Made by a program: the position numbers and the translations under genes
DNA from: Aeromonas dhakensis
Lineage (GTDB): Bacteria; Pseudomonadota; Gammaproteobacteria; Enterobacterales; Aeromonadaceae
NCBI RefSeq assembly: GCF_000820305.1
Contig: NZ_CDBH01000069.1
Location: forward strand, 1 to 64,000
Reading direction: 5' to 3'
DNA length: 64,000 bases
Shown: one piece after another, positions 1 through 10,417 of the stretch
Layout of the letters: the number at the start of each line of letters is the position of its first letter
Position numbering within the stretch: the first letter of the stretch is position 1
Notes under the pieces: generated by a model
What the model was told of the DNA's origin: nothing
The model's database searches: none
Seen by the model: only the letters and a program-made list of their open reading frames with translations

Positions 1-58
1 GTGGTTGCCCGGCGGGGGCGGGCTTGTTAGCCTTCCGGCACTGACACAGGAGATAATA

Positions 59-922
59 ATGAGCAAGGTACTTGATGAGCTGCTGGCGTTGCTGGCGCTC
101 GAAAAAATCGAGGAGGGCCTGTTTCGGGGCCAGAGCCAGGATCTCGGTCTGCGGGCCGTGTTTGGTGGACAGGTAATGGGGCAGGCCTTGTCAGCCGCCA
201 AGCAGACGGTGGCCAGCGATCGCCAGGTGCACAGCTTCCACTCCTACTTCCTGCGCCCCGGCGATGCCAACCGTCCCATCGTCTACGACGTGGAGAACAT
301 CCGCGACGGTCAGACCGTCTCCACCCGCCGGGTCAAAGCCATTCAGAGCGGCAAGCCCATCTTCTATCTCAACGCCTCCTTCCAGGTCGAGGCCGAGGGG
401 TTTGAACATCAGATCGCCATGCCGGCGGGGATCACGCCCCCCGAGCAGCTCAAGAGCGAACTGGAGCTGGTGCGCCCCTACGAGCAGCAGATCCCGCCCG
501 CCCTGCGCGACAAGATCATGTGCGAGAAGCCCATCGAAATTCGCCCGGTGACCCTGGTCGACCCGATCCGCCCCGACGTGCACGAGCCTGTGCGCCACGT
601 CTGGTTCAAGGCCAATGGCCAGATGCCGGACGATCAGCGGGTGCACAAATACCTGCTGGCCTATGCCTCCGACTTCCACTTCCTGTTCACCGCCCTGCAG
701 CCCCACGGCGTGTCGTACTGGGAGCCGGACATGCAGGTGGCCACCATAGACCACTCCATGTGGTTCCACCGGGACTTCCGGCTGGACGACTGGCTGCTCT
801 ACGTGGTGGACAGCCCGAGCGCCAGCGCCGGTCGTGGCCTGGTGCGCGGCCAGTTCTTCACCCGCGATGGGGTGCTGGTGGCCAGCACGGCCCAGGAGGG
901 GGTGATCCGCCGCCGCGGTTGA
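59..922 (+). CDS. tesB: Acyl-CoA thioesterase II
   Basis: Cytosolic thioesterase that hydrolyses medium- and long-chain acyl-CoA to free fatty acid and CoA. The 287-residue protein is the usual length for TesB and consists of two hot-dog folds. The C-terminal half carries the expected active-site contexts: Asp in YASDFHFL, Thr in [10 protein letters not shown] and Gln in STAQEGV, equivalent to the Asp-Thr-Gln triad known for E. coli TesB. An upstream in-frame start exists, but ATG 59 is preceded by an AGGAG at 49-53 and begins the conserved MSKVLDELL, so it is preferred. The gene stands alone and ends just before a bidirectional terminator shared with the convergent symporter gene. Confidence 0.95.
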   Translation: MSKVLDELLALLALEKIEEGLFRGQSQDLGLRAVFGGQVMGQALSAAKQTVASDRQVHSFHSYFLRPGDANRPIVYDVENIRDGQTVSTRRVKAIQSGKPIFYLNASFQVEAEGFEHQIAMPAGITPPEQLKSELELVRPYEQQIPPALRDKIMCEKPIEIRPVTLVDPIRPDVHEPVRHVWFKANGQMPDDQRVHKYLLAYASDFHFLFTALQPHGVSYWEPDMQVATIDHSMWFHRDFRLDDWLLYVVDSPSASAGRGLVRGQFFTRDGVLVASTAQEGVIRRRG

Positions 923-935
923 TTAGCGCTGAGCG

Positions 936-975
936 TCAACAAAAAACGGGAGCCGATGGCTCCCGTTTTTTTATG
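936..975. terminator. Bidirectional rho-independent terminator
   Basis: An inverted repeat (AACGGGAGCC, loop GAT, GGCTCCCGTT) is flanked by an A-run on the left and a T-run on the right. It lies between the convergent tesB and symporter genes and can serve both strands. Confidence 0.85.
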
Positions 976-986
976 GGCTTGCGCTA

Positions 987-2165
987 TCAGGCCGCGTCTT
1001 GCTCGGCGCTGAGGGCTGTCTCGCCGCTCTGGGCGAAACGATCGGCCCACAGGGCAATCACGCCGTCGCCGGTGACGTTGCAGGCGGTGCCGAAGCTGTC
1101 CTGGGCCAGGTAGAGGGCGATCATCAGGGCGATGGAGGCCTCACCGAACCCCAGCATGGAGGTGAGCAGTCCCAATGCGGACATGACGCCACCACCCGGG
1201 GCACCCGGGGCGGCAATCATGATGACACCCAGCATCATGATGAAGGGCAGCATGGTGCCGATGCCCGGAATGGCCAGATGCTCGGAGAGGAACATCACGG
1301 CGGTGGCACAGGTCACCAGCGTGATGGTGGAGCCACACAGGTGAATGGTGGCGCACAGCGGCACGGTGAAGTTGGCGATGCCGGCGCTCACGCCGTTGTT
1401 CTTGCTGGCCTGCAGGGCGACCGGGATGGTGGCGGCGCTGGACATGGTGCCAAGGGCGGTGAAGTAGGCCGGCAGCATGTTCTTGATGAGCTGTGTCGGG
1501 GAGCGGCCCAGGGCCAGACCGGTGCCGACGAACAGTACGGAGAGCCAGAGCCAGTGCATGATGATGGCCATCACCAGCACTACGCCGAAGGTCTTCAGGG
1601 TGGCAAACACGGTGCCTTCCACCGTCATCTCGACGAAGACGCCGGCGATGTAAAACGGCAGCAGCGGGATGATCACCTTGGCCAGCAGGCGGTCGATGAT
1701 GTCGCGGCCCTGATCGGCGACCCGGCGCAGATCGGTGGCCTGGGTGGCGCTGATGCCGATGCCGAATACGAAGGCGGCGGCCAGTGCCGACATCACCCCG
1801 AACAGCGGCGGGATCTCCAGATTGATGTAGGAGGTGAGCTTGATAGCGCTCTCGGCGGTGGACTCGGCGGCGCTGGTCAGACGCGGGATCAGGTTGCTGG
1901 CCACGGTAAAGGCGAACAGGCCGGCCAGTATGGTGGAGCAGTAGGAGAGGGCGACCGTCTTGCCCAGCAGCTTGCCGGAGTTCTTCGGCAGGCTGGCGAT
2001 GCCGCTCATGATGAAGAAGAGGATGATGAGCGGAATGGTGAAGGTGATCAGCTGACCTATGACTGTCTTGGCCGTAAACAGCACGCGTGCGACCCATTCA
2101 GGGGCGTAGAGACCGAGCAAGAGACCGGCGAGGATGCCGGCAACCAGTTTGAGGACAAGTTTCAT
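987..2165 (-). CDS. Sodium:dicarboxylate/amino acid symporter (DAACS family)
   Basis: Inner-membrane secondary transporter expected to couple uptake of a C4-dicarboxylate or acidic/neutral amino acid to sodium or protons. The 392-residue protein starts with a hydrophobic helix (MKLVLKLVAGILAGLLLGLY) and has repeated membrane segments. A serine-rich region (FTALGTMSSAATIPVAL) corresponds to reentrant loop HP1 of the GltPh/SstT fold, and a GAPGGGVMSAL stretch to the HP2 region. A conserved QDSFGTACNVTGDG motif follows, equivalent to the substrate-binding NxxGD region. Substrate cannot be read from sequence. It is monocistronic and faces tesB across a shared terminator. Confidence 0.88.
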   Translation of the reverse strand: MKLVLKLVAGILAGLLLGLYAPEWVARVLFTAKTVIGQLITFTIPLIILFFIMSGIASLPKNSGKLLGKTVALSYCSTILAGLFAFTVASNLIPRLTSAAESTAESAIKLTSYINLEIPPLFGVMSALAAAFVFGIGISATQATDLRRVADQGRDIIDRLLAKVIIPLLPFYIAGVFVEMTVEGTVFATLKTFGVVLVMAIIMHWLWLSVLFVGTGLALGRSPTQLIKNMLPAYFTALGTMSSAATIPVALQASKNNGVSAGIANFTVPLCATIHLCGSTITLVTCATAVMFLSEHLAIPGIGTMLPFIMMLGVIMIAAPGAPGGGVMSALGLLTSMLGFGEASIALMIALYLAQDSFGTACNVTGDGVIALWADRFAQSGETALSAEQDAA

Positions 2166-2360
2166 AAGTAAATCCAGGTGTTAGTGTCTGATTTGTTATT
2201 TAATTTTGATTTTAATGCCGCTTTTTAACACAAAATCCGCATCATGTCTGTCGTAGGTGCGTTAATGTCGAGTTAAATATTGTTAAATATGATCGTGGTG
2301 GTGATAGCCACTGGCCAGGCGATCGCGAAGTGCTGCGGGTGATTAATTTGGTGCGGCCCT
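2166..2360. other. Intergenic region upstream of the symporter gene
   Basis: AT-rich, about 195 bases, holding the minus-strand symporter promoter and the end of the methyltransferase gene. No clear operator, hairpin or small gene was seen. Confidence 0.4.
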
Positions 2361-2954
2361 TCAGCTGCGAAGCAGCAGGGCGTGCAGCCAGCGGCCATCC
2401 GTCTGCTCGCTCTCCCAGCACTGCTGCAGTTGCAGCGGCAGCGGGGCGATGAGCCGGCGCAGCCCCTCCTCATCGAGTCGGGAGAGGCGATCTTCGGCTA
2501 AGGGAGAGGCGGCTTCAGGCGTGCCGTCGCTGGAGGCCGGCTGGCCACTGGGGTGGGGAAAGGCGCAGTAGAGCGGCCCGGCAGGCTTGAGCAGGCCAGC
2601 CAGGTGCGCCAGCGCGTTGCTGAGCTCGCTGGCCGCGAGCAGTGGCAATGCCCCGCGCGCCCAGATGCCGTCATAGGGCACCACGCTGCGCAGCTGATCG
2701 ATGCGGCAGACCCGCACCGGCTGACCGCTGCGCCGCGACGCTACTCTGGCCTGCGCCAGGCGGGCATCGAAGGCTGTCACCACCAGCCCCTGCTGGCGAA
2801 AGAAACAGAGATCGTCGCCTTTGCCGCAGCCCGCCTCCAGCAGATGGGCTCCACAATGGAGCAAGGCCAGAAACTGCTGACGCGCGACTGATTGTGGGTC
2901 GGCTGAGGGGGTGGCAAGGGACATCGGCGGGCAATGGGGAGACGAACGGGACAT
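2361..2954 (-). CDS. SAM-dependent methyltransferase-like protein
   Basis: Small class I methyltransferase-like protein, about 197 residues, substrate unknown. Motif I is visible as HLLEAGCGKGDDLCFF, followed by an acidic strand end (VTAFDARLAQ) and a later WARGALPLL segment. The order resembles the thiopurine methyltransferase/TehB-like fold, where a small acidic-residue-poor pocket is common. The start is uncertain: GTG 2963, ATG 2954 and ATG 2924 are in frame and none has a good ribosome-binding site; ATG 2954 is a compromise. The gene is high-GC and lies alone between the symporter and the efflux regulator. Confidence 0.65.
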   Translation of the reverse strand: MSRSSPHCPPMSLATPSADPQSVARQQFLALLHCGAHLLEAGCGKGDDLCFFRQQGLVVTAFDARLAQARVASRRSGQPVRVCRIDQLRSVVPYDGIWARGALPLLAASELSNALAHLAGLLKPAGPLYCAFPHPSGQPASSDGTPEAASPLAEDRLSRLDEEGLRRLIAPLPLQLQQCWESEQTDGRWLHALLLRS

Positions 2955-3100
2955 GGCGGGCACTTTTTCGGGGACGCTACTCTGTTTCGGGGGCGTGACT
3001 ATAGCAAATTTGAGCCAATTTGGCGCCGGGGCGCCAAAGGAAGGGGGGGAACTGGGGAGTGTTTGCGCCGGCCAATGGACCCGTGCTGAGCGGCTGTGAG

Positions 3101-3742
3101 TCAGGTGCGGCGGGTGGCCGGGCCGCCGGACTGGGCGATCAGGGCGAACAGGTTGTCCAGCACAAAGTCGGCCTCCTGGCGCAAGTCGATGCGATCCGGG
3201 AAGTGCAGCCAGTTGATGATGTAGCCATCCAGGGTGCAGTGCAGCAGGGTGGCGGCCCGCTGCAGATCCAGCTCCCGCGGCAGCTGGCCGAGGCGCACCG
3301 CATTGCCCAGGGTGATCTCCAGATCCCGGAAGAAGTTGTTGGACTGGCTGCGCATGTGCTCGCGCAGTGAGATGGCCTCTCCCTCCAGCGACTCCAGGTT
3401 GAACAGTATGGTGAACATCTGCTGATGGGCGGGTTCGGTGCTTATCTTGATGATCACCCCCTTGAGGAAGCTGCGCAGCTTGCCGAGGGGGTCGGGCTCC
3501 TGCTCGGAGACGCAGGCATCGAGCTGGTGGGAAAGGGGCTGGCAGAGCTCCTCCCAGAGGGAGACGAACAGCTCTTCCTTGTTCTTGAAATGCCAGTAAA
3601 TGGCGCCCCGGGTCAGCTCGGCGGCCCTGGCGATGTCGGTCAGGCTGGTCTTGGCCAGGCCTTGTGAGCAGAACAGATCCAGGGCCGTACTCATGATGTG
3701 GCAGCGGGTCTGCTGCGCCTCTTCTTTGGTTCTTCTGGCCAT
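3101..3742 (-). CDS. acrR: TetR-family repressor of the adjacent RND efflux operon (AcrR/AheR-like)
   Basis: DNA-binding repressor, 213 residues. The N-terminal helix-turn-helix is typical of AcrR (MARRTKEEAQQTRCHIMSTA, then LTDIARAAELTRGAIYWHFK). The C-terminal part is the variable ligand-binding domain expected to sense drugs. It is transcribed divergently from the efflux operon, with a 24-base palindrome in between that nearly equals the E. coli AcrR operator. The reading frame extends 15 codons further upstream, but that extension overlaps the operator side of the promoter and lacks family similarity, so the Met of MARRTKEE is taken as start. In Aeromonas the equivalent regulator has been called AheR. 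Confidence 0.9.
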   Translation of the reverse strand: MARRTKEEAQQTRCHIMSTALDLFCSQGLAKTSLTDIARAAELTRGAIYWHFKNKEELFVSLWEELCQPLSHQLDACVSEQEPDPLGKLRSFLKGVIIKISTEPAHQQMFTILFNLESLEGEAISLREHMRSQSNNFFRDLEITLGNAVRLGQLPRELDLQRAATLLHCTLDGYIINWLHFPDRIDLRQEADFVLDNLFALIAQSGGPATRRT

Positions 3743-3778
3743 CTCTCTGCGCACCTTGTAAAAGTAAAAAAAGTCACT

Positions 3779-3802
3779 TACATACATTTATGAATGTATG
3801 TA
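3779..3802. promoter_or_regulatory. AcrR-type operator palindrome
   Basis: A 24-base element with perfect 10-base arms TACATACATT and AATGTATGTA around a 4-base centre (TATG). By recall it differs from the E. coli AcrR operator at a single central position. It sits between the divergent repressor and pump genes, so it can control both. Confidence 0.85.
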
Positions 3803-3885
3803 TATTGCCTCATCTTTCCTATTTTACCAACCGGGTCCTATAAACCCTGTGGTTTTTCATTGATAGACAGAGGCTCAGGTTTTTC

Positions 3886-5079
3886 ATGCATAAACATATT
3901 CTCGCACGTTCAGTCGGCCTTGCGCTGCTGGCGAGCGGTCTGCTGACCGCTTGCGGCGAACAGGGCCCCGCCCAGCAAGGACCCGGTGCGATGCCGCCGG
4001 CCGCGGTGGATGTCGTCACCCTGCACACGGCGCCGTTGCAGCTCACCACCGAGCTGACCGGCCGCAGCGCCCCGCTGCGGGTCGCCGAGGTGCGCCCCCA
4101 GGTGAGCGGCATCATTCTCAAGCGCCTCTTTACCGAGGGCAGCGACGTCAAGGCCGGTCAGCTGCTCTACCAGATCGACCCCGCCGTCTATCAGGCTGCG
4201 GTGGCCAGTGCCAAGGCCAACCTGGCCAAGGCGCAGGCCAACGAGCAGAGCGCCCGCCTCAAGGCCAAGCGCTATGCCGAGCTGGTAAAGGTGAAGGCCA
4301 TCAGCAGCCAGGAGTATGACGACGCCGACGCGGCCTGGAAGCAGCAGCTGGCCGAAATCGGTGCCGCCAAGGCTGCGCTGCAGAGCGCCAACATCAACCT
4401 GGCCTACACCCGCATCACGGCCCCCATCAGCGGCCGCATCGGCAAGTCTGCGGTGACCGAGGGGGCGCTGGTGACGGCCCAGCAGGCCGACAGCCTCACC
4501 TCCATCCAGCAGCTCGATCCCATGTATGTGGACGTGCGCCAGTCCACCGCCGATCTGCTGCGCCTCAAGCGCCAGGTGGCGGCCGGCAAGCTGACCCAGG
4601 ACGAGCAGAAAGGCGCCCGGGTGAGCTTCCAGCTGGAAGATGGCTCCACCTATGGGGAAGAGGGCTCACTGCAGTTCTCCGATGTGACCGTGGATGAGAC
4701 CACCGGCATGGTGACCCTGCGGGTGATCGTCCCCAACCCTCATCAGCTGCTGCTGCCCGGCATGTTCATGCGTGCCACCCTGCAGGAGGGCGAGCGCGCC
4801 GAAGGGCTGTTGGTGCCGCAGACCGCGGTGACCCGTACCCCGAAAGGCGGCGCTACCGTGATGGTGGTGACGGCGGACAACAAGGTGGAGCTGCGTGAAG
4901 TGCAGCTGGGCCGCATCGTCGGCAGCGACTGGGTGGTGGAATCCGGTCTCAAGGCGGGTGAGCGGGTTATCGTCGCCGGCCTGCAAAAGGTAAAACCCGG
5001 GGTTGTCGTGGCGCCGGCTGAACAGGGCGCCGCTGCGCCGTCTGCCCAGGCGCCGGCCAATGCCCCGGTCAACAAGTAG
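3886..5079 (+). CDS. acrA: RND efflux periplasmic adaptor subunit (AcrA/AheA)
   Basis: Membrane-fusion protein linking the inner-membrane RND pump to the outer-membrane channel. The 397-residue protein has a lipoprotein signal ([10 protein letters not shown], lipidated Cys23). Next come a lipoyl/barrel-sandwich half ([29 protein letters not shown]), an alpha-helical hairpin around residues 100-170, the second lipoyl half ([20 protein letters not shown]) and the beta-barrel and membrane-proximal domains. The Ala/Pro-rich tail is disordered. It is first in a three-gene operon (gap of 17 bases to the pump gene) under the palindromic operator. It corresponds to AheA of the Aeromonas AheABC system. 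Confidence 0.95.
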   Translation: MHKHILARSVGLALLASGLLTACGEQGPAQQGPGAMPPAAVDVVTLHTAPLQLTTELTGRSAPLRVAEVRPQVSGIILKRLFTEGSDVKAGQLLYQIDPAVYQAAVASAKANLAKAQANEQSARLKAKRYAELVKVKAISSQEYDDADAAWKQQLAEIGAAKAALQSANINLAYTRITAPISGRIGKSAVTEGALVTAQQADSLTSIQQLDPMYVDVRQSTADLLRLKRQVAAGKLTQDEQKGARVSFQLEDGSTYGEEGSLQFSDVTVDETTGMVTLRVIVPNPHQLLLPGMFMRATLQEGERAEGLLVPQTAVTRTPKGGATVMVVTADNKVELREVQLGRIVGSDWVVESGLKAGERVIVAGLQKVKPGVVVAPAEQGAAAPSAQAPANAPVNK

Positions 5080-5096
5080 GATGGAGTAGTCGCCTC

Positions 5097-8000
5097 ATGG
5101 CACGATTTTTCATAGACAGACCCATTTTCGCCTGGGTGATCGCCCTGGTGATCATGCTGGCGGGCAGCCTGGCCATCATAGGCCTGCCGGTTGCCCAGTA
5201 TCCGAGCATTGCGCCGCCGGCGGTGGGCATCTCCGCCAGCTACCCAGGGGCCTCCGCCAAGACGGTGGAAGACTCGGTGACCCAGATCATCGAGCAGAAC
5301 ATGACCGGTCTGGATCACCTGCTCTACATGTCCTCCCAGTCGGACTCCTCCGGCCGGGTGTCGGTGACCCTCACCTTCCAACCGGGAACCGACCCCGACA
5401 TCGCTCAGGTGCAGGTACAGAACAAGCTGCAGCAAGCCATGTCGCTGTTGCCGCAAGAGGTGCAGCAGCAGGGGATCCGGGTCCAGAAGACCTCCAGCAG
5501 CTTCCTGATGGTGGCCGCCTTCATCTCCAAAGATGGCGCCATGACCAACGATGACCTGGCCGACTATGTGGTGGCCAACATCAAGGAGCCGCTCAGTCGT
5601 CTGGACGGGGTAGGGGACATCACCTTGTTCGGCAGCCAGTATTCCATGCGGGTCTGGCTCGATCCCAACAAGCTCAACCGGGTGCAGATGACCCCGGGTG
5701 ACGTGCAGACCGCCATCAAGGCGCAAAACACCCAGGTGGCCTTTGGCAAGCTGGGGGGCACCCCGGCGGTGACCGATCAGCAGTTCACCGCCACCATCAT
5801 GGGGCAGACCCGGCTCTCCACCGTGGCGCAGTTCAACGACATCCTGCTGCGGGTGAACCAGGACGGCTCCAAGGTGCGGCTCAAAGACGTGGCCCGGGTT
5901 GAGCTGGCCGGTGAAAGCTACGATGCCGAGGCGCTCTACAACGGGCAACCCACCGCGGCGGTGGCCATCAAGCTGGCGACCGGTGCCAACGCGCTGGATA
6001 CCGCCGAGAAGGTGCGCAGCAAGCTGGGCGAGCTCTCCGCCTACTTCCCGGCCAACATGGAGATCGTTTACCCCTACGACACCACGCCGTTCGTGAAGAT
6101 CTCCATCGAGGAGGTGGTGCAGACCCTGGTGGAGGCGATCTTCCTGGTGTTCTGCGTGATGTATCTGTTCCTGCAGAACTTCCGCGCCACCCTGATCCCG
6201 ACCATAGCGGTGCCCGTGGTGCTGCTGGGGACCTTCGGCGTCATGGCGGCGTTCGGCTTCTCCATCAACACCCTGACCATGTTCGGTCTGGTGCTGGCCA
6301 TCGGCCTCCTGGTGGATGACGCCATCGTGGTGGTGGAGAACGTGGAGCGCCTGATGAGCGAGGAGGATCTCTCTCCGCTCGAAGCGACCCGCAAGTCGAT
6401 GACCCAGATCACCGGCGCCCTGGTGGGGATCGCCCTGGTGCTCTCGGCGGTGTTCGTGCCGATGGCCTTCTTCGGTGGCTCCACCGGTGCTATCTATCGC
6501 CAGTTCTCCCTCACCATCGTCTCGGCCATGGTGCTGTCGGTGCTGGTGGCGCTGATCCTGACCCCGGCCCTGTGCGCCACCCTGCTCAAGCCCATCAAGC
6601 ATGGCGAGTTCGGTGCCAAGCGCGGTTTCTTCGGCTGGTTCAACCGGGCCTTCGACGCCAGCGCCAACCGCTACCAGAGCGGCGTGCGCAAGGTGGTCAA
6701 GCAAGGGGTGCGCTACGGCATCATCTATGCCGCCATGCTGGCGGTACTGGCCATCCTGTTCATGCGCATGCCCACCTCCTTCCTGCCGGAAGAGGATCAG
6801 GGGGTCATCATGTCCATGGTGCAGCTGCCGGTCGGTGCCACCAAGCAGCGCACCGAGGTGGTGCTGGCCGACATGCGCGACTACTTCATGAAGAACGAGA
6901 AGGAGAACGTCGACTCCGTGCTGACGGTGGCGGGCTTCAGCTTCGCCGGTAGCGGTCAGAACAGCGGCATGGCCTTCATCAAGCTGAAAGACTGGAAGGA
7001 GCGCAACACGCCGGATCGCAGCGCCAATGCCATCATCGGCCGCGCCATGGGCTACCTGTTCAGCATCAAGGAAGCCCAGGTGTTCGCCTTCAACCTGCCC
7101 CCCATCCCGGAGCTCGGGACGGCCACCGGCTTTGACTTCTATCTGCAGGATCGGGCCGGTGTGGGCCACGACAAGCTGATGGCGGCGCGCAACCAGCTGC
7201 TCGGCATGGCGGCGCAGGATCCCAACCTGGTGCGGGTGCGCCCGAACGGGATGGAAGATACTCCCCAGCTCGACATCAAGATCGACTACGAGAAGGCGCT
7301 GGCGCAGGGGCTCTCCATCAGCGACATCAACAGCACGCTCTCCAGTGCCTGGGGCTCTGCCTATGTGAACGACTTCGTCGACAGAGGTCGGGTCAAGAAG
7401 GTGTATCTGCAGGCGGATGCCCCCTTCCGGATGAACCCGGAAGATCTCAAGCTCTGGTACGTGCGCAACAGCGCCGGTCAGATGGTGCCTTTCTCCGCCT
7501 TTGCCAGCACCGACTGGAGCTTCGGCTCGCCACGACTGGAGCGTTACAACGGCGTGCCGGCGATGGAGATCGTCGGGGAAGCGGCACCGGGCAAGAGTAC
7601 CGGTGACGCCATGGCCGCCATCGAGCAGATGGTGAAGCAGCTGCCGGAAGGCATCGGCATCGAGTGGACCGGTCTCTCCTATCAGGAGCGGCAGGCGGGC
7701 TCCCAGGCGCCGGCCCTCTACGCCATCTCCCTGCTGGTGGTGTTCCTCTGTCTGGCCGCCCTCTACGAGAGCTGGAGCATTCCGTTCTCGGTGATGTTGG
7801 TGGTGCCGCTCGGGGTGTTGGGGGCCATTGTGGCTGCTACCCTGCGGGGGCTGGAGAACGACGTCTACTTCCAGGTGGGCCTGCTCACCACCATAGGGCT
7901 GTCGGCCAAGAACGCGATCCTCATCGTCGAGTTCGCCAAGGAGCTCTATGACAGGGGTATGGGGCTGAGTGAAGCCGTGGTGGAGGCGGCGCGCCTGCGC

Positions 8001-8246
8001 CTGCGTCCGATCCTGATGACCTCGCTCGCCTTCATCCTCGGCGTATTGCCGCTGGTGATCAGTACCGGCGCCGGCGCCAGCAGCCGCAACGCCATCGGTA
8101 CCGGCGTGATGGGGGGGATGATCAGTGCCACCGTGCTGGCCATCTTCTTCGTGCCGCTGTTCTTCGTGCTGGTGATGCGCTATTTCACCAAGCACAGTAC
8201 CAAGCAAGCGCGTCTGGCCCATGCCGAGGAGATCAAACATGACTAA
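5097..8246 (+). CDS. acrB: RND multidrug efflux transporter (AcrB/AheB)
   Basis: Trimeric inner-membrane proton/drug antiporter of the HAE1 family, 1049 residues, the same length as E. coli AcrB. The N-terminus [20 protein letters not shown] is typical. Proton-relay residues are present: Asp407 and Asp408 in [16 protein letters not shown] and a lysine at about 938 in [13 protein letters not shown]. Two large periplasmic loops lie around residues 35-335 and 560-870. The last codons overlap the start of the outer-membrane channel gene by 8 bases, implying translational coupling. Expected substrates are amphiphilic drugs, dyes and detergents, though specificity cannot be read here. Confidence 0.96.
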   Translation: MARFFIDRPIFAWVIALVIMLAGSLAIIGLPVAQYPSIAPPAVGISASYPGASAKTVEDSVTQIIEQNMTGLDHLLYMSSQSDSSGRVSVTLTFQPGTDPDIAQVQVQNKLQQAMSLLPQEVQQQGIRVQKTSSSFLMVAAFISKDGAMTNDDLADYVVANIKEPLSRLDGVGDITLFGSQYSMRVWLDPNKLNRVQMTPGDVQTAIKAQNTQVAFGKLGGTPAVTDQQFTATIMGQTRLSTVAQFNDILLRVNQDGSKVRLKDVARVELAGESYDAEALYNGQPTAAVAIKLATGANALDTAEKVRSKLGELSAYFPANMEIVYPYDTTPFVKISIEEVVQTLVEAIFLVFCVMYLFLQNFRATLIPTIAVPVVLLGTFGVMAAFGFSINTLTMFGLVLAIGLLVDDAIVVVENVERLMSEEDLSPLEATRKSMTQITGALVGIALVLSAVFVPMAFFGGSTGAIYRQFSLTIVSAMVLSVLVALILTPALCATLLKPIKHGEFGAKRGFFGWFNRAFDASANRYQSGVRKVVKQGVRYGIIYAAMLAVLAILFMRMPTSFLPEEDQGVIMSMVQLPVGATKQRTEVVLADMRDYFMKNEKENVDSVLTVAGFSFAGSGQNSGMAFIKLKDWKERNTPDRSANAIIGRAMGYLFSIKEAQVFAFNLPPIPELGTATGFDFYLQDRAGVGHDKLMAARNQLLGMAAQDPNLVRVRPNGMEDTPQLDIKIDYEKALAQGLSISDINSTLSSAWGSAYVNDFVDRGRVKKVYLQADAPFRMNPEDLKLWYVRNSAGQMVPFSAFASTDWSFGSPRLERYNGVPAMEIVGEAAPGKSTGDAMAAIEQMVKQLPEGIGIEWTGLSYQERQAGSQAPALYAISLLVVFLCLAALYESWSIPFSVMLVVPLGVLGAIVAATLRGLENDVYFQVGLLTTIGLSAKNAILIVEFAKELYDRGMGLSEAVVEAARLRLRPILMTSLAFILGVLPLVISTGAGASSRNAIGTGVMGGMISATVLAIFFVPLFFVLVMRYFTKHSTKQARLAHAEEIKHD

Positions 8247-9648
8247 GACTCTGATCGCCTTGAGCGTGACTCTGCTGTTGGGGGGCTGTTCCATGGCCCC
8301 CGATTACCAGCGCCCCGAGCTGCCGCAAGGCGCCACCTGGCAGAGCAACCAGACGGGGGAGGCGGCCGTCTCCTCCTGGCGCCAGCAGTTCCTCGATCCC
8401 GCCCTGCAGCAGTTGATCGCCACGGCCCTCGAGAACAACCGGGATCTGCGTATCGCGGCCCTCAACGTGGAGGCCTACGAGGCCAGATACCGGATCCAGC
8501 GGGCGGCACAGCTGCCGACCCTGGCTGCCAATGGCTCGGGTACCCGCCAGCAGGGATCGGACGATCTCAGCAGCACGGGGCAGGGCACCATCAGCAGCCA
8601 GTACGGCGCCAACATCGGCATCACCGCCTACGAGCTGGACCTGTTCGGCCGGATCCAGAGCCTCAAAGATCAGGCGCTGGAGACCTATCTGGCGCAAATC
8701 GAGACCCAGCGCAGCACCCAGATAGCCTTGGTGGCCTCGGTGGCCAACGCCTATCTCACCCTGCTGGCGGATCAGGAGTTGCTGGCGCTGAGCGAGGCGA
8801 CCCTGGCCACCGAGCAGGAGAGCTATAGTCTGACCGAGCACAAGTACCGGCTGGGGGCCGCCTCCGAGATGGAGCTGGCTCAGGGCCGTACCGCGCTAGA
8901 GAGCGCCAAGGTGAGCCTGGCCCAGTATCAACGGCAGGTGAAACAGGACAGAAATGGCCTGGCGCTGCTGCTCGGGACAGGCGTCCCTGTACTGATGACC
9001 GAGCCGGCGACCCTGGCCGAGGTGCAGCTGGCGGCCATCCCGGTGGGTGCCCCCTCCAGCCTGCTGCAACAGCGCCCGGACATCCTGGCGGCCGAGCACA
9101 GCCTGAAAGCGGCCAATGCCAATATCGGCGCCGCCCGTGCGGCCTTCTTCCCGACTATCTCGCTGACCGCGACGGCGGGCACCGCCAGCAACCAGTTGAG
9201 TGGGCTGTTTGACGGTGGCACTGGTACCTGGACCTTTATGCCGCAGATCAATCTGCCGATCTTTGACGGTGGCAAGCGCATCGCGGATCTGGATGTAGCC
9301 GAGGTGAGCACCAAGCAGGCGGTGGCGAGCTACGAGAAGAGCATCCAGACCGCTTTCAAGGAAGTGGCGGATACGCTCGGCGCCCAGGCTGACTATCAGC
9401 AGCAACTGCAGGCCCAGCAGGCGCTGGTGAAGGCGAGTCAGACCTACTTCAAGCTGGCAGAGGTACGCTACGAGAAGGGGGTGGACAGTTATCTCACCCG
9501 GCTTGATGCCCAGCGTTCGCTGTTCAGTGCCAAACAAGGGCTGATCACTACCCGTCTGGCGCAGCTCAGCAACCAGGTCGCGCTCTACAAGGCCGTCGGC
9601 GGTGGCTGGCAAGCTGCCGATAGCGAGGGTAGCAAAGGAAAAAGCTGA
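8239..9648 (+). CDS. Outer-membrane efflux lipoprotein (OprM/AheC type)
   Basis: Outer-membrane channel of the tripartite pump, 469 residues, NodT/OprM family rather than TolC. A lipoprotein signal ends at LLLGGC (Cys17), followed by [12 protein letters not shown], typical of OprM relatives. Two OEP repeats cover roughly residues 60-245 and 270-455, with characteristic stretches such as [19 protein letters not shown] and [28 protein letters not shown]. An upstream in-frame ATG at 8221 exists, but ATG 8239 gives the clean signal peptide. It is encoded with its pump, unlike E. coli tolC. A strong terminator closes the operon at 9688-9722. Confidence 0.93.
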   Translation: MTKTLIALSVTLLLGGCSMAPDYQRPELPQGATWQSNQTGEAAVSSWRQQFLDPALQQLIATALENNRDLRIAALNVEAYEARYRIQRAAQLPTLAANGSGTRQQGSDDLSSTGQGTISSQYGANIGITAYELDLFGRIQSLKDQALETYLAQIETQRSTQIALVASVANAYLTLLADQELLALSEATLATEQESYSLTEHKYRLGAASEMELAQGRTALESAKVSLAQYQRQVKQDRNGLALLLGTGVPVLMTEPATLAEVQLAAIPVGAPSSLLQQRPDILAAEHSLKAANANIGAARAAFFPTISLTATAGTASNQLSGLFDGGTGTWTFMPQINLPIFDGGKRIADLDVAEVSTKQAVASYEKSIQTAFKEVADTLGAQADYQQQLQAQQALVKASQTYFKLAEVRYEKGVDSYLTRLDAQRSLFSAKQGLITTRLAQLSNQVALYKAVGGGWQAADSEGSKGKS

Positions 9649-9687
9649 CAGTAGCCACACTTCCCTCCTTGCGTTATCTTACCGTCC

Positions 9688-9722
9688 CAGGGCGAACCAT
9701 CAGGTTCGCCCTGTTTGTTTGC
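9688..9722 (+). terminator. Rho-independent terminator of the efflux operon
   Basis: Perfect 11-base stem (CAGGGCGAACC / GGTTCGCCCTG) with a 4-base loop, followed by a T-rich tract (TTTGTTTG). Confidence 0.88.
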
Positions 9723-10261
9723 TGTAAAAACATATACATATGAAGCCCAAGTGACATAATACGTCGTGCAGACAGCGTTGTGATCGGTATCAGACTCTGG
9801 TGGAAGAGCTGCATTTTTGCGTGTGTGGCGGGGGTGATTGTAAGAAAGTGTTACGTGTCTCCATCCGGATTGGCAAGAAATGGTGGTCTTGTGAACGCGC
9901 TCCACGCTGATGCACCTTTTACTTTTGAGTCCAGCGGGCAATGTTCTAGGTTGGCATTCAAAATGCTCCTTTGTTGCATTGAATTATCATTTTTTTTGCT
10001 TGCTAAACAGAGCCACGCTGCTGGATAGGGGGCAAGTCACTTACTCTATGAATGGTTGTTTTGGCTGTTCAAGCGGCCAGGAAAGGCGTTAAAATTCGGG
10101 TTTTGCCCTTGGGGCATGGCAACAATTGACGGCGGTATTTTTGTGAACCGGCACGTTGAATGTGCAAGATAAATCGCACTTTTGTCATCAGGGAGCGGTG
10201 ACAGAATTTTCCCAAGCTGGAGGGCATATGGCCAACAGCACACACAATCCGGTCAAAAGCA
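9723..10261 (+). other. Long leader region before the O-antigen cluster
   Basis: About 540 bases without a convincing gene, more AT-rich than the flanks. The open frames here lack ribosome-binding sites and family resemblance. The region must hold the cluster promoter; a weak candidate is TTCAAG with 16-base spacing to TAAAAT near 10067-10095. Together with the JUMPStart element downstream it forms the untranslated leader typical of RfaH-controlled operons. Confidence 0.5.
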
Positions 10262-10297
10262 GCAATCTGGGGGCTGTAACCCAGGGGCGGTAGCTAT
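10262..10297 (+). promoter_or_regulatory. JUMPStart element with ops site (RfaH recruitment)
   Basis: The stretch ends in CAGGGGCGGTAGCTATT, with ops core GGCGGTAGC at 10286-10294. The preceding bases CTGTAACCC also follow the JUMPStart consensus. Such elements precede O-antigen and capsule operons; the ops sequence pauses RNA polymerase and loads the antiterminator RfaH, permitting transcription of a long polysaccharide operon. It lies about 120 bases upstream of rmlB on the coding strand, as expected. Confidence 0.9.
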
Positions 10298-10417
10298 TGT
10301 CTTTTTCATGGCCGGTGCCAGAAATTCGCTCAATTTGAGCGAGCATTTTCACCACCATGAACAATGGTAACAGGTTCAAAAAGAACCAAATTTCTATTAC
10401 TTTTCAAGAGCATAACT

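Noticed and set aside
999..2171. Open frame of 390 codons opposite the symporter gene
   Set aside because: Composition (Gly/Gln/His-rich) is that of an antisense frame; the symporter on the other strand is clearly real.
4743..8294. Very long open frame (over 1100 codons) on the minus strand opposite acrA/acrB
   Set aside because: It is the antisense shadow of the GC-rich acrB gene; the protein is His/Gly/Glu-rich without family features.
9780..10243. Several short open frames in the O-antigen leader
   Set aside because: No ribosome-binding sites, no family similarity, and they overlap one another on both strands; the region is better explained as leader/promoter.
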